Shown here: in pieces, positions 1 to 12,661 of the stretch
How the letters are laid out: each line of letters opens with the position of its first letter
Numbering within the stretch: position 1 is the first letter of the stretch
Assembly: GCA_029204225.1 (NCBI GenBank)
Contig: CM055107.1
Coordinates: 20,205,997 to 20,269,996, forward strand
Reading direction: 5' to 3'
Length of the DNA stretch: 64,000 nucleotides
DNA from: Diphasiastrum complanatum
Taxonomy: Eukaryota > Streptophyta > Lycopodiopsida > Lycopodiales > Lycopodiaceae
Position numbers and translations under genes: made by a program
The notes under the pieces: generated by a model
Told to the model about the DNA's origin: nothing
The model's database searches: none
What the model saw: only the letters and a program-made list of their open reading frames with translations

Positions 1-190
1 ACATCCACATCAGCTGTGCCACCAGACCAAGTCACCACCCCCGTCCCTATTGATTACCATGCCAACGCCGCCAACTTCACCAATGGCACATTCTTTGGAG
101 AGGGGAGGAGTGGGGAGTACCATTTCCCAAGACACGGAAGCGGCCCAGTAGTCACAAGACCCACAACCACTGGCCCAACAAGTCCATACC

Positions 191-2380
191 TTGGACACAT
201 CACAATATTTTGATGTTGCAGACCTGATGGAGATCAGTGATGATGAGCCTGAAAAAGCAGATCAGTCAGGAGAAAGTCTAATCCCTCCACTAACCACCAC
301 CGTCACCACCACAACAACCACCATTTCTACTAATATTGTTTCTCCACTCCCTCCACCTCCATCTTTATTGCCTCCACAATGTTTATTTTTTGGATTAGCT
401 TCACCATCTCACACCCCTGATCAGTACCCAACCATCACTAACCCTGAAAATCTCTCTGAAGCAGCTAAGCGCCGATGATCGGCCTATCCGAAGCAAGCTA
501 CCACATGCATTGGTTGATAAGCCAACACCAAGTGCTCGAGAATAAGGTCCAGTACCAGGGCCAAGAGATCGCACAACAACAGAAGCTGACCAAAGAAAAA
601 GAAAGAGAAATAGATGAAATCAGATCCGTGATGGCCGGGCAGAAGATCACATTGGAAGGTTCAGCAACAACTAAAGCACCAGATGGCCCAGATCGACCAA
701 GCACAAGATGGATCGTTGGGTGCAATGATAGTTGGTGCCCCTCTAATTAAGGTTGAGGACATACGGTTCCAGGCCCCACAGGCCACAACCATTCGAATGG
801 AGAAACATGTGCGACTGATCCAAGAACGAGAAGCCGAGAAGAGAAATTTTGAAAATATTGTGGCCAAGCAGAAAAAGATCATCCTTGAGTTCGAGAAGTA
901 GCTAGAAGATACGATAAAGTCCCTACAGCAAGTCTTGGACAAGGTGAACCAATTGTGGGACACGACGTGCAAGGCCCAAGCAGATGTTTTCACAAAAAAA
1001 CCATGGGACAATGATGGAGATGATGGAGCTGACAATAAGGACGACCAAACTCGACCATTAGATGGTAGCTTGGGATTGGGTAGCCAGAGAGCCGAAGTTG
1101 CTTCCGGAGTTTTTTCCCTCCTCCCTCAGACTTTTAACCCCTCTTTTTATTTTGCTTTTAATTTTTTTAAAACATTTATTCCCACTTACCCTAATCCTTC
1201 ATCTTCCTTCTCTCCACCACCTCCTAGTAGATTATTGGGCCCATCTAAAGGTCCAGTTGACATGTACAAAGCCCGACGAGATGAGTTCCTATAACAACTT
1301 CACTCCTCCGGCGTGGCGTACAATTTGTTAAACCCACCCCCTCCTAAACCTGTCATTCCTATGCCTCAATCTCTTGATCACTCCATCCCTGACTTTCCAA
1401 AAACTAACACTGACATCGAGGTAGGACGACTTCCTGGCAGATCCACCAGAAAATAGGAGATTCTTGCCCAGACAAGACACGTGCGCAGTTGAGCCATGTA
1501 CAAGCGAGCGGGCTAAGGAAAAGGATACGGGCACTAAGGCCCTAGACGACTACCTAGCAAGGCCACCACAATGACATAGGGAAGCCTCTCCTACCATCCC
1601 AAGGGATAAGATGACCGATACCAAAGAGTCAAAAAAGTTCGAAAGAAAATATCCTCCCAACATGAGGGGAGGTAGAGATTAGATTGATCAAAGCCAATAC
1701 TCCACACAAGGGTTGAGATCATTGCGACACTGCAACCGCAACCTAAATGGTGGAGCAAGGTCCTAAAAGATAGCAGGCAGCTGCAAGAGTATTTGAGGGC
1801 ACCGGTGTGGAAATGAGTTGATCCATTCTACATGCCACTCAAATGAAGAAATCCATGGCCTGCAGAGAAACCACAAGTTCAATTATTAAACTGGCCGGTG
1901 ATTCCAGGATTTTCAGACAAAATCTCCTTGGATGACCTGAGGCTATAGTTGCTGGATTTCGGACACAAATACAAGACTAGTGCTGATCCATGCATGCAAG
2001 AAAGCACCGAATATTGCCGATCAATGACCTTTCTAGTGCAGCAAGAGTTTTTTTGGGATTGTGGTTTGGATCCAATAAGGATCAATCCCAAGTAGCCCTC
2101 CAGTCAGAGGAAGACCATGAGATGATGGCCCAGCTATACTACAGAGCGGCCTTCATGTCATCATAGTATGTAACTATGATAGAAGACTAGCAGGAAATGG
2201 GCTTCATCGAAAAGATACAAGAATACCTGGGGCTGCTAAACTACGGAAGTAAGCTCCGCTTCCAAGTGTTCGAAGCCCTAAGATGAAAAATGAGCGAGCA
2301 AAAACAGACGGCAAGGCAACGAGGCGAGCAGGACTTGCAAGAGGTTCTCAAGAGGGCTGGAATGTAGCGGCCATTTAGAA
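191..2380 (+). pseudogene. Decayed coiled-coil coding region, retroelement-like
   Basis: I do not recognise the family. One frame is open at 191-478 (Thr/Pro-rich after an acidic start). A second is open at 475-750, with a charged coiled-coil-like stretch (LENKVQYQGQEI, LTKEKEREIDEI). The first frame then resumes at 683 and runs to 1294 with a single TAG at 899-901, again rich in K/E/Q. From about 1,740 to 2,380 the same strand still reads protein-like in pieces (for example PKWWSKVLKDSRQLQEYL, FGHKYKTSADPC, MGFIEKIQEYLGLLNYGSKL) but with many stops. The order of a coiled-coil region, a degenerate region and an LTR-like end at 2.6-3.4 kb suggests an old gag-like or non-autonomous retroelement frame. 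A decayed host coiled-coil gene is the alternative. Frame changes and stops are seen; the retroelement origin is inferred. Confidence 0.3.
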
Positions 2381-2639
2381 ATCTTCAATTTTGCGGAACA
2401 ATTTTGTGGATAATAAGCACTTGGTTTTACGGAAGCGAACAAAGATCCACACTTTTCCAAGTGCCAAGCTAAACAACATCACTTGTGTTGCAGTGGGTCC
2501 TGCAACAGATTAGGGGTGGATAATGTTAGCGGATTCCAGAGAATCCCCAGATGTCGAGCCAAGTTGAAGACACAGAGTATCTCTCACCCATGACCGAGGA
2601 GGTCTCAGAAGGAGGTGAGCAGAAGAAGTTGAGAGCCGA

Positions 2640-3440
2640 GGAATACTAGCTAGGATGACAACTATTTTCTATGTGAGCCTACATGGTGTATCGCAGAGAA
2701 GGAACGACAATGTAGGAGCTAGTAATGTTTTCTAGGCAATGTAAATGAGTGTAGACCGTATTAAATAATTTAGAGTGAGCCACCTTTTGATGGTGACCTC
2801 TAGTGGAAGGGCTATTTCCACATGTAATTTCTAAACTAGTGGAATTGCCACTTGGGCTCCACATGAGCAGCTCTCTTACTTATGTAAGGGGCCCCTCCCT
2901 TGTGAGGGAGCTTTTGATTGTATTGTCATCTCTCTTGATTGAATAAAGAAGATCCTCCACGAGTTCTTGGCAATTGAAAAGCTCCTTGTTCATGGCTATC
3001 TTCTTGAGTGAAATTCTTATGAACATGTTCTGATTTCTTTTGTGGTTGTGGATTAATTAGTTTCTTGCTTACTTTATTGCTTTGTGGAATGTAGATGTGG
3101 ATTAATTTCCTTGTTTCTTGATTTTGTAATTTCAGCATGCAAGTAAACTATAGAGGCTGAGATTGTGGATCTGATTTTGCATATTCACTAACAATCCTGT
3201 CCTTGATTCTTGGGTTGTTAGAATGCTGTTAGGAAGTTAGCCTTATCGATTCTTGTTTCTTGTTGAGTAGCTTAATTCTATTATTGTATTGTTCCCTGAT
3301 TTCTTAGGATATTTTGGTAGATAGATTTGTAGCCTTGCTCTCTGTCCCAGAATGTTAATCTGTGCTTGAGCTAGGATTGGTTACATGGCTTGTAAATGCA
3401 TGTAGTTGAGTGACCGTTACCGTTTCATCCCACTAACAGG
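2640..3440 (+). repeat. LTR-like 3' end, possibly gypsy type
   Basis: This stretch has no coding potential. It contains a GC-rich pyrimidine/purine block near 2,886-2,910 (AAGGGGCCCCTCCCTTGTGA) followed within 40 bases by TTGATTGAATAAAG, which includes a polyadenylation-type AATAAA at 2,941-2,946. That order resembles the R region of plant gypsy-type LTRs, and it follows a decayed coding region on the same strand. No second copy lies in the window, so the ends are approximate and the call is an inference from layout. Confidence 0.3.
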
Positions 3441-4062
3441 CTGGAAATACACGTTGCAAACTGAGAAAAACATTTCTGCCTGGAAATCGTTCTAAACAAG
3501 GGGACTTAACTATAAAGAACTGGCCTATGGAAATGGGCAGAAACACCCGGTTTCCTGAGTGGTAACCACCTGAGAAGTAACAAAGAAAAGAAGAAGTAAA
3601 GAAAGAAAAATCGTGTTCACAGATTCGGCTTAAATCTGTGAACAACAGATCTTAATTGTGGTCTTGTCCTCTGACTTGATTCAGGTTGTTCATTTGGAAG
3701 GTGCAATTTTGGGAGATAATGCTCATCATAATTTTCAGTATCCATGATAGGTACGAAGTAGCATTATAATACTACTTACCTATCCTCTCCTCCTAGAGAG
3801 TGGTTGGGTAGATGAATGTGGTGGTGGAGATTGGGCTGCAAAAAGTATTAAAAAAGTGAAAATTAAAAATTCGGATAATGTGGAGCATGAAAAAAGTGGA
3901 TGATGAAAAAGTAGTCAGAAAATCAAGGTTATTGTGTATTTCAATACGAATTGTTAGATAAAACAAGATAATGAAACATGAAGTAAATGAGAACAAATGG
4001 AAGCTAAAAGGCAAGAAAATATTGAACAAGAAAATAATGAAAATTAAATTCTATTGAGATTG
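3441..4062. other. AT-rich spacer, no gene seen
   Basis: Only short chance frames with skewed composition are present. There are no repeats, primer sites or family motifs that I can support. Confidence 0.5.
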
Positions 4063-6056
4063 CTATTGAAAGCTAATCGTATCATCATGTACTAATTGAA
4101 GTGAGTCACCAACAGTGCCAAATGTTGGCTCAAAATCCCATCCATTCATATCGCACTCAGAGGGATTCGGCCCTTTGCTTCCACACATGCAGATGCTTCT
4201 GCCAATGAAACATCCTTCCATTTCGTCTCCACTAACCTAAAACACTATCACTCATAACGGAACTCATTTCATCAGCATTTCACAATGAATGGAACATAGC
4301 AAGCATAAATCAACAAACTATTCTAAGCATTCAACAACATAACTTCGGCCTGTCATCAGAGGTAGCTCAGGTAAGATCTACTCACTTTCATTCTATCACT
4401 TTTTTCAATGGTGACAGTCCCTTTATGTAGTCCTACCTCTGAAAAAACTTCTTCCAACCTTAATAGCTGCTTTAGCCACAAACTCCGGTTTTGTATTCCA
4501 TGCAAGGAGAATATGCAAAGTTTTTCAATAATACGAACGTCAGCATGTAATGTGCATATGTGAACATTTTTTAATGGAATTGGTAGAACACTTTTCATAT
4601 TTGGATCTTCTGCTTCTCGTGTTGGGCAAGTGTTTGGTCATCCCAAATTCATATTGTAGCAATCCTTCATGCAATAAAGACATGGATGCTTTAATGTTGC
4701 CCCATGAGAGACATTATACATACATTTTAATGATTTCAAGTCCCCTGTAAGGTGCCATTTGAAAACTTTCATGGTTTTTGACTATAGATTTCTCACCCTC
4801 CAAATGTCTCTTCATAATCTCGCCATAATTTGTTCGTGAAAATATCCATGAAAGTATTTAATGGTCCTCTTTCAAGACCTGTAGAGAAGCAAGTAATGCA
4901 TGACATGTTAATAAAAATTGGCAATGTATTCAATGTTAATAACGATACTTAAAAAGAAAATTGAAAAGTATACTTGGAATGCCGCCAACGACCATATGTG
5001 ATTTTTGGTTGAACACTAAATGTTCGATCATCGGTATCTAAAATTTTGTTCATCAAAGTGACACTCACTCGTTGCAACTTTTGACCTTTGATGATTTCGG
5101 ATTCATCTAATTTCATTACAATAATTATCTTTCCATTACCTTGATATTCTTCTAATTTATAGAATCAAAATATATATTAGAACATTTTCAATATCAAGAA
5201 AAATATTATTGCAATCGTTGTAATTGAGCTCACCATATTCTAATTTGCATAAATCAATTATTTGAAATGGTTGGCCAACTACTGTGAACATTCTGTCATT
5301 ATGATAATTTCTTGCTAATCTTACTTGATGTGGATGAGGAAGATAAGTTTTCTTCACCATCACTTGAGAAAAAGGCTTCTTCAACTATTCTAAAAACAGT
5401 GGAATATGCATTTTTGCTAATTCTAGAAACATCACATACACCTTGTATCACATTTGCATCCAAGTAAGTTTGAATCTTATTCAAAACAGTCTCTGCAATT
5501 TCGTTTTTTATGTTTTCAAACCGAGCATTTTTCATCATTGTCTTTATTGACTTTCTTGGTAAAACATGACTTAATGATGATCCGATGCATGAACGATCTA
5601 TTAAATAGATCTTTTCCACCAAACATGATCTGCAACAAACATATAAAACTCAAATTATGCTTAATAAATTGATAATGCATATCATCAAATGCAAATGAAA
5701 CTTAAATGACAAATACCAATCAAATAAATAGTTTATAAGAAAACATACTTAAATGCTAGAATTTTTTTTTTCTGATTGTCGTTATGTGTAAATAAGTCAT
5801 CATTATTCTTCATCGGTACTCTCTTTCTTTTTCTTTTCATCATTGCCTTTTTGATAACTTGTATATCAACAACAGATTCTAAACTTTCGGATCGCAACTT
5901 CTCCATGGATTCTATCATATCTTGGTTTGAGCTACAAAGACTAGTGTGTAGCATACAACTCTGATATAACATGCTTGAGTGCATTGTTTTCAGAACTAGT
6001 GTGTTGCACATAATGAAGCAATTATTTATTTGCACGTTGCAATTGTTGATTAGCAA
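4063..6056 (-). pseudogene. Multi-exon gene of unknown family, broken
   Basis: The minus strand reads protein-like over about 2 kb in pieces. At the 5' side, 6,056-5,733 carries a short coiled coil (SNQDMIESMEKLRSES) and then a KRKRKR basic cluster. Next come 5,622-5,299 (RFENIKNEIAETVLNKI), 5,384-5,157 (LPHPHQVRLARNYHNDRMF) and 5,150-4,970 (MKLDESEIIKGQKLQRVSV). Then 4,760-4,386 has GDLKSLKCMY, HPCLYCMKDC and NVHICTLHADVRIIEKL. A 149-bp intron (4,237-4,385, donor GTGAGT, acceptor TTTTAG) joins in frame to the last exon at 4,236-4,063, which holds MCGSKGPNPSECDMNGWDF and a stop. An in-frame TGA at 4,638-4,640 and frame changes near 4,770 and 5,340 mark it as broken. The CxxC and CTLHAxxRIxEKL arrangement recalls transposase-like eukaryotic proteins, but I cannot name the family. 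Confidence 0.5.
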
Positions 6057-6059
6057 ACT

Positions 6060-7300
6060 CTAATTGCTGATTAAGACAAGATACGCTATGCATTCCAATA
6101 GCATGCAACATTTGACAATATCAAAGTAATCCGCGATTTCCTTCGCATACAAATATGAGAAGATGAGTTAGACTTGAAATCTGGACACAAATTGGTACCT
6201 GGATCATTAAGATAAATTGATCCATCCCCCAAAATGAATATTCTTATGATTATTCATTCTCAATTCTCTAACTATCGTAGCACATTTTCTATAGCTTCTT
6301 AATTTTTTCTTAATGAATGGAGTGCATTCCATAGGAAGTGAGCCCCGAATTTTAAAAAAAACATGCAGAGAAGTTATTACATCTCACGCTTAACTAACTA
6401 ATGTCTGAAATTAACCATAGCAGTTAAACGTCGGGCTAGGCCGAGGACTCAAAAAATGACAACTAAACATTGTCGGTTCACATTCCCTCTCTACATAGCT
6501 TCTCTCTAATGTCGAATTTCTTCAATGGTCCATTTTGAGCCCATATTTCTCCTAATGCTAGGAGGGGGAGGAAGAAGAGCAATACAAGTGAGGGAAGTAG
6601 GGGAAGATGAGAGGGTGTATTCATTTGTGGGTCTAATGATGATGGGACGGGTGCACAAAATGTTGGATTTCTATCTTCTCCATCCCTTATCTCATTGCTA
6701 ATATAGATCCATTCATTCACTATAAATACTTGTATAGTTGCACACTTTGCAGAAATACACTTGTTTTTTAACAGTCTGCAGAAATACAAAGGAATTGGTA
6801 ATAGTGTTCTGTCGAACTTCGACTATTCGGCCAGCATTCGACTATTTGGCAGACCTCTACTATTCCTCGAACACATCGACTACTCATCTGACATTGACTA
6901 CTCGTCAGGGACATCTGACACTAACTATTCGACTTCACCAACTAGTTGTATGTCACCATCAACTCTAATAGTCGACTCGAACATTCGGTTGCTCAACATA
7001 ATCTTCATCACGACCAAACAGAACATCTAACAACATCAGATATAGTCTGAAGGTGACTAGCAATAGCATGTAGTGTCATATTGGTATTTGTAAAGTATAG
7101 ACAATGCATTCTTTTAATTAGTTAGCCATGTGTATATATCCAACAATTTATCAGTTACTCCGTTAGATCCTAAGATGTTCAGCAACTCGATTAGACATCC
7201 AGAGCACGATTATCATAGAGTATTGTTTTTGCCATTCTCTTATGAAAACTGGGTGATGATGATTTCCACACACTCAGATATAACTTTGTCTAGAGTCATA
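6060..7300. other. Spacer with a short TCGACTA-type repeat patch
   Basis: No gene is recognised. Between about 6,820 and 6,985 the motif CGACTATTCG and close variants (CGACTACTC, CGACTATTTGG) recurs several times, giving a run of D-Y-S codons in one frame. The rest is AT-rich and unremarkable. Confidence 0.4.
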
Positions 7301-7315
7301 ATTATGCTACTGTAG

Positions 7316-7540
7316 GAAAAAACTCGAAAGAATGGAGCATCCTCATCCTCCATCAATGACTCTCAGACTCTGTTCCCCAAGAAGAACATAAAGAAGCAAC
7401 ATAATAAGAAAGCTGTCAGACAATTCAATAATAGTGCTGAAAACAATGCACTCAAGAATGCTATGTCAGAGTTGAATGCTACTGTCACTACTCTTCGAGG
7501 ATCAAACCAAGAAGTGTTAGAATCCATGGAAAAGTTGTGA
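7316..7540 (+). pseudogene. Second copy of the 4-6 kb gene's coiled-coil exon, inverted
   Basis: After an acceptor-like CTACTGTAG, a 73-codon frame runs to TGA at 7,538-7,540. Its last 36 codons (SAENNALKNAMSELNA, then SNQEVLESMEKL) match the minus-strand sequence at about 6,005-5,870 (SSENNALKHVISELYA, then SNQDMIESMEKL). The nucleotide match over about 130 bases is roughly 80% by eye. Here the frame stops at TGA where the other copy reads CGA, so this copy is truncated or mutated. The two copies lie head to head about 1.4 kb apart. The similarity is seen directly. Whether this is a tandem inverted paralogue or a transposon-borne copy is not known. Confidence 0.5.
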
Positions 7541-7850
7541 TCCTAAAAAATTATGCTTTTTTCGAGTCGATTCGGTATCAAAAAATTCTGATTCTGGATT
7601 TTGATCTTTGGATCGGAAAAATTTAATACTGGATTTTTTCGATTTTTTGCTAAAAAGTTTAGTTTTCTTTATCTGATTTCTGTATAAGTACATACAGCTT
7701 TTAGGATTAAATTTGGTTTTCTTTCTTACTAATCTTTTATGCGCTCTATCTAATTTTCCCCCCACCGCGCTCTATCTCTAGTATTGTTTTTAACCTTCCT
7801 TTTCTGAGGTGCTGCATTTTTCAGTTATACTACGCTAATTCTATCAAATT

Positions 7851-8162
7851 ACAGTGGATGACTCAAACTCTGACAAAAGGCTTTCTCTTTTAGGTACCAT
7901 AGTTTTGGAAGCAGATCATATACAGTTCATCATTAACCATGACGGAGCTGGAGTGTACTTTGACGTTTTATATGATAACATTTTTCAGCGTTGTAAAAAA
8001 CAAATGCGAAGATCATCTATTGAGAAGATAGATCATATTTAGGAATATACAATACAGCTGATTAATCAAGATCTACCAAGTGTATGCTGTAATTTATGCA
8101 AAATACACATGATGACTGTTCAGGATCAGTATCATTTTGTGTGCATCTACATGGACTCAAGC
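7851..8162 (+). pseudogene. Possible further exon of the 7.3 kb copy, unknown product
   Basis: After an acceptor-like TTACAG, a frame reads GAGVYFDVLYDNIFQRC, then a TAG at 8,039-8,041, then continues in the same frame (EYTIQLINQDLPSVCCNLC) to about 8,162. The composition looks coding, and it lies on the same strand about 310 bases after the coiled-coil fragment. There is no recognisable domain, and the link to the upstream fragment is inferred from position only. Confidence 0.25.
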
Positions 8163-8169
8163 TTGTTTA

Positions 8170-11100
8170 TCTATGATGGTTTGTTTGTTATATATTTTAG
8201 TATCGAATTTAAGGGTTGATAATGCTAACTTTGAAACAATTTTTTTGTGCAAACAAAAGAAATTCTACCCTCATGTAAGTCACATCAGGCTTATCACATA
8301 ATTGTGCATATTTTCACATACTTCCTCGCAATTACCTTCTTGGCAATCACTTCATCTTGTGAGTTTTGCACAACTATCATTGTTAGAACATGAAAATTTC
8401 TTCTTAAAAGATAAATGAGAAAAGTCTCTAAAAATAAACATTGTTGTACCAGTATGCTATTTCTTTAGTTTTTATATTATCAAGGCAACAATAACTATTG
8501 ATAACCATGAATATTGATAAAGTATTGTTTTAGCAATGTGGTTATTTGTTTTATTGGGTATTGACACAATTGTAGAAGCAACGTCAACATTCAAAGAATG
8601 AAAAAGTTCAAATCAATATGCCATGTTCCTATGAAGGTTATATAAGGTAAAATTTTAGAACATCTTCGTATTGTCTCTTTTTTGCCTTTTTTCGTTGCCA
8701 TGCATAGCCACACAAAAAAAGTTTACAAAGCTTTTTAAGCTTTGACAATTGGCATAAATTGTGAGTACTGAAATATGAAATTTTGAATAGTACACATTGA
8801 ATTCATGATTACAATCATAGAATTGTATTTACTATGACATGATCAAGGCAAAAATATTCCTAGTATCATGAAAATACCGAACATAAATTGTGAAATAATG
8901 ACCATTAGGACATAATCATGATGTATATATTATGAATATTACAAAAAAAAGAGTGATGAAATTTGAAATTATAAATAGGTGAACTAAATCGTTGTTAAAA
9001 AACCAGTTTTGTTGTTTATTGCTTAAAAAACAGTCCTACTTAGGTCTCACACAAACTATGTGACAAATGGAATGAGAAATTGGTGAATTCTATTGAGGTG
9101 CATGTTGAAGACAACACAATTGAGAGTTTTGACCATTGCGAACATTATTATGACATTGAATCATGAATATAAAGCTTATGAAATGATAATACTCAATTGT
9201 GAAATTTTGAATATTAAATTTTAAATTCTAAATATTGAATTCTAAAATGGTGAATACATTTATATAGTTGTTTTGACATTTGTGATTGGTGAATTTTCTA
9301 AAGTGGAACATGAATAATGGATTGTCAATTCACGACTATAATGGTAATAAATATTGTCAAATTACTACTGCGGAAATCAAGATCTAGTGGAGATTGTAGA
9401 TCAAACACACAATCACTTGTAGATTGGCATCATCAAACCACATGTAGCATCCACAAGAAAGAAACATTTCTATCTAATTCTATAATAAAATATTTTGATT
9501 CACAATATAGTGATAGACAAATATGTTTGAATCCTAGAGTTTATATATAGTATTTCATAGAATTTTTACTTGGGTCGAATACTCCAAATAAGAAGGTGAA
9601 GTTATTTTTATTGCTTGTTTTTCTTACCAAAATAAACTTCAACCAAAGATGTGCATTTGTAGCACATTACTATAGTCTATTAAATCACCAAAGAATCTCA
9701 AATGGTTTTAAACACAATTACACACAAATATTTTTCAATACAGCTTGTAAGGACATGCAGGATACATTTGGCACAAGGCCTAACAATGGGCAATTTAATT
9801 TTCAAGCCAAAAGAATGTACCAAAGGGCCCTATTTAGAGTAGAAGATATTCAGTACTTATATCTCATCTCATCACTCTAAAATGAATGCTTCAAACTTGA
9901 CACATACATAAGTACTAAAATGGATGTATATGAACACACGCAAAATGGCAACCCCAAATCCCTATCATGAACACTTACAAAGACACTCAACTTTCTATTC
10001 AATCTTTAAACACAATATTGATATAAAAACACGAACCTCATATTCTTGTAGATTACTGTACTATGCTTGCAAGGAACTTGAAACCATTATTTTGTAGCTT
10101 TTGAAAGAATATTCCATGCAATTCAAAATGACCATTTTCTAGGGACAACCATATATTATGATAGCAAGCAAACACTAAAATAATACATCATACAATATAC
10201 AAGATGAGCATCCTTCAATACAAACACACCACCAACCAACATTCTAGGAAACATCATCATTGACATTCTCTCTTAGCTTGATGTTGAAGACTTGGAAGAC
10301 CTCAAGCCTCAGGTGCTTGATGGTCATCAAGGAGTTCTTATTGAACTCAATGTTCTTCTATCAATGAAGTATGGAAACATATTTATGTTTGTTTTGTATC
10401 TTCTAGTTGTAGGTGGATCTTGACAAGCCTAAGTTGATTTTATAGCAAGAAGCTACTGAGTTAGGTTTCTATACAAACTTAATGGGTCTCCACAATTTGG
10501 GATCAAGCTATGCTCTACCAATGTGTATCAAGCTTTCTGATCAACCCCATTTTTTATTTTTTATTTCAAAACTCGAAATATATCATTCAAGCAAGATCAA
10601 CGGGTTTTAAACAAGAATATAACTTAGATCCGTTCAAAGCATTCTCGCCCAGGTTGTAAATTTCATTCGAATGCAAATTTGTTGGACACAAAAAACGACA
10701 TTTGAAGTGTAGGACATTTTACCTAGGAATTTGAAGTAAAAGGCTCCTAGCTTGAGTCGCAGGTAAAAACCTCCAATACAACTAAAATTGCTCTTTCCAA
10801 AATGGGTCGAATGAAGGATCCACTAAGTGTTTAACCTAGTTAAAGAGCTTTTTTCAAATGATGTTATGGTTATCTGGGTTTTATCATCTTCAAAATGATG
10901 TTTAGTTCCTTAAAAGCTTATGAAACTGCTCTTAAGCTTGTAATGTCTCCTTAAAGCACCATACAAATAAAAAGGCATGATAGATGTGGAGGTAGGAGAC
11001 AAAGCTACAAAAACACATTTTATATTCGTAAGTTTGTTCCTTGCTGCCGCCTTTTGGGTCGCCTTCAATCAGAGCCATATGTTCATGAGGAAGGAGTAAT

Positions 11101-11600
11101 GTCTATAGTCGCATAATATGATAAGTTCAATGTCCTTTCATTAGTGTCTACATGGAGGTGGTTCAATATTGTGGAAGATTGAGTGTTTGAGGGGTGGTAG
11201 AAGTTAGGAGGTGTATATATGTGTTTATGTTTCAATTAGGATGTTCTTGAAATATTTCAGTTCGTTTTGAGGAATCAGTTTCCCGGTGGAAAAAAATACT
11301 TTGAAATTTTGAAGAGTCTGCATGGACAGAAAATCCTTGGGTAGTAATTATGAAGTGTCTAGTTTTTTCCCAGGCCATTACACCTTAGGAATGTAATTAA
11401 GTTAGTGCCATGAAAGCTCGCTTAGAATGAGTGGAGCCGTCCCAAAGCCACTATACTACATCCTCTCTCTAGAGAAGTAGCACACACCCACACATAGCAT
11501 CGCCACCTGTCTCGGCTATTCCACTATCTGCCGATGACACTTGATCGTTCCTACTACCGTTCCAAGTAAGTAGTCGAGAGACACATGCTAACAAGAGTTA
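8170..11600. other. AT-rich stretch without recognisable genes
   Basis: About 3.4 kb with only short chance frames on both strands. No primer binding site, LTR pair, transposase or pol motif was found. A C-run near 11,630 ends the stretch, just before composition changes sharply. Confidence 0.5.
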
Positions 11601-11759
11601 GAGAGAGAGAGACAACTCATAACTTTGTAAACCCCCCCCCCCATTTCCTATTTCTCTATGGTTGCTGGGTCGGGTTTTTGGTGGCCGTTGGGTTAGCGTG
11701 TGGGTTTTTTAAGTTCCCATCAGTACACACGTATTTGTTTTGGCACAAGAATGATTATT

Positions 11760-12640
11760 TCATGGGCATGTTAGCCTGTCCCTCCTCGCGACCTGTAGAT
11801 CAAGGTTCTGCATCTACAACCTACTCGGATATGGCAAACGAAAGGTCCCCTTCGCTGGGGCGGTCAAGCACGGGGCTGCACGTGCTTGCGGTTTGGCCTT
11901 GGCCCCGGTGAACCCCGTTGCCTGACGCGTGTCACCGGTGCGGTGCCCGTCAAAAATTGGGGCGTGCCAATTTTTCGAAGGGCCCTGCGCCAGGCTATGG
12001 AGCCGGGCAGCGTGGGCAGCTGCAGGTGGCATCAGGCAGCTCTGGACTGGGTGTCGGGCAGGGCACCACACCCAGGAACATGCATGTAGGGAGAGAGTTG
12101 TTATATATTCCCTCCCGATAATATGCAAGAAATGCTTATGGGATAAAGATTGGCTGCCTGGACACGTGGCACCCGGGTAGCCAATTAAAAAAAAAAAACA
12201 TGGTGTAGATCGCACCGGGGCCAAAGCCTCACGTGCTCGCAAGATCCCTTGTTTTGGTTCAGCCAAGGGTCTGTGGCCGTTGTCGCTTATTTGCACGGGG
12301 ACAGCTTTGGCTCCGTGGCAGTCGTAAATTAACACGTGGAGTTCGGGCAATGGACAAGAATCCGTGCAACCCAGGACCCCACTGTTGCCACAAAATTGCT
12401 AGCACCGGGCGGGCACCTGGGACCAGGGCGTCGAGAGCCGGGACCCACTTTCCTAGCGCCACCCTTTCACGCGAGCCGGGGCACTAGCGCTGGGACAACC
12501 TGGCGGCACAAGCAAAGGTTGAATATAACTCGGGCAGGGCGGGCAGGGCGGCGGGCAGCATCATCGGGCCACCTGGGACACGTGTCGCGTGCAGAAGTTG
12601 GTTGCGGCCAAACTAGCCGTGCCAGTAAGATACGAGGGTC
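11760..12640. repeat. GC-rich island next to a non-autonomous LTR element
   Basis: Base composition jumps to well above that of the flanks, with many GGGC and GCCC runs. Inverted copies of a 16-base word lie at about 11,894 (GGCCTTGGCCCCGGTG) and 12,213 (CACCGGGGCCAAAGCC, one mismatch), about 300 bases apart. Open frames on both strands here (longest 178 codons) are what high GC gives by chance, and none shows a domain. It may be part of an older repeat into which the LTR element at 12,662 inserted. No function is assigned. Confidence 0.35.
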
Positions 12641-12661
12641 TGTGGCTATAGGCAGTGCAAT

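Noticed and set aside
6478-6789. 103-codon minus frame with a hydrophobic Leu-rich stretch resembling a signal peptide
   Set aside because: The hydrophobic run is not at the N-terminus. There is no supporting context or conserved motif.
11814-12487. Several 67-178 codon frames on both strands
   Set aside because: They overlap each other in a GC-rich island where long chance frames are expected, and none shows a domain or homologous pattern.
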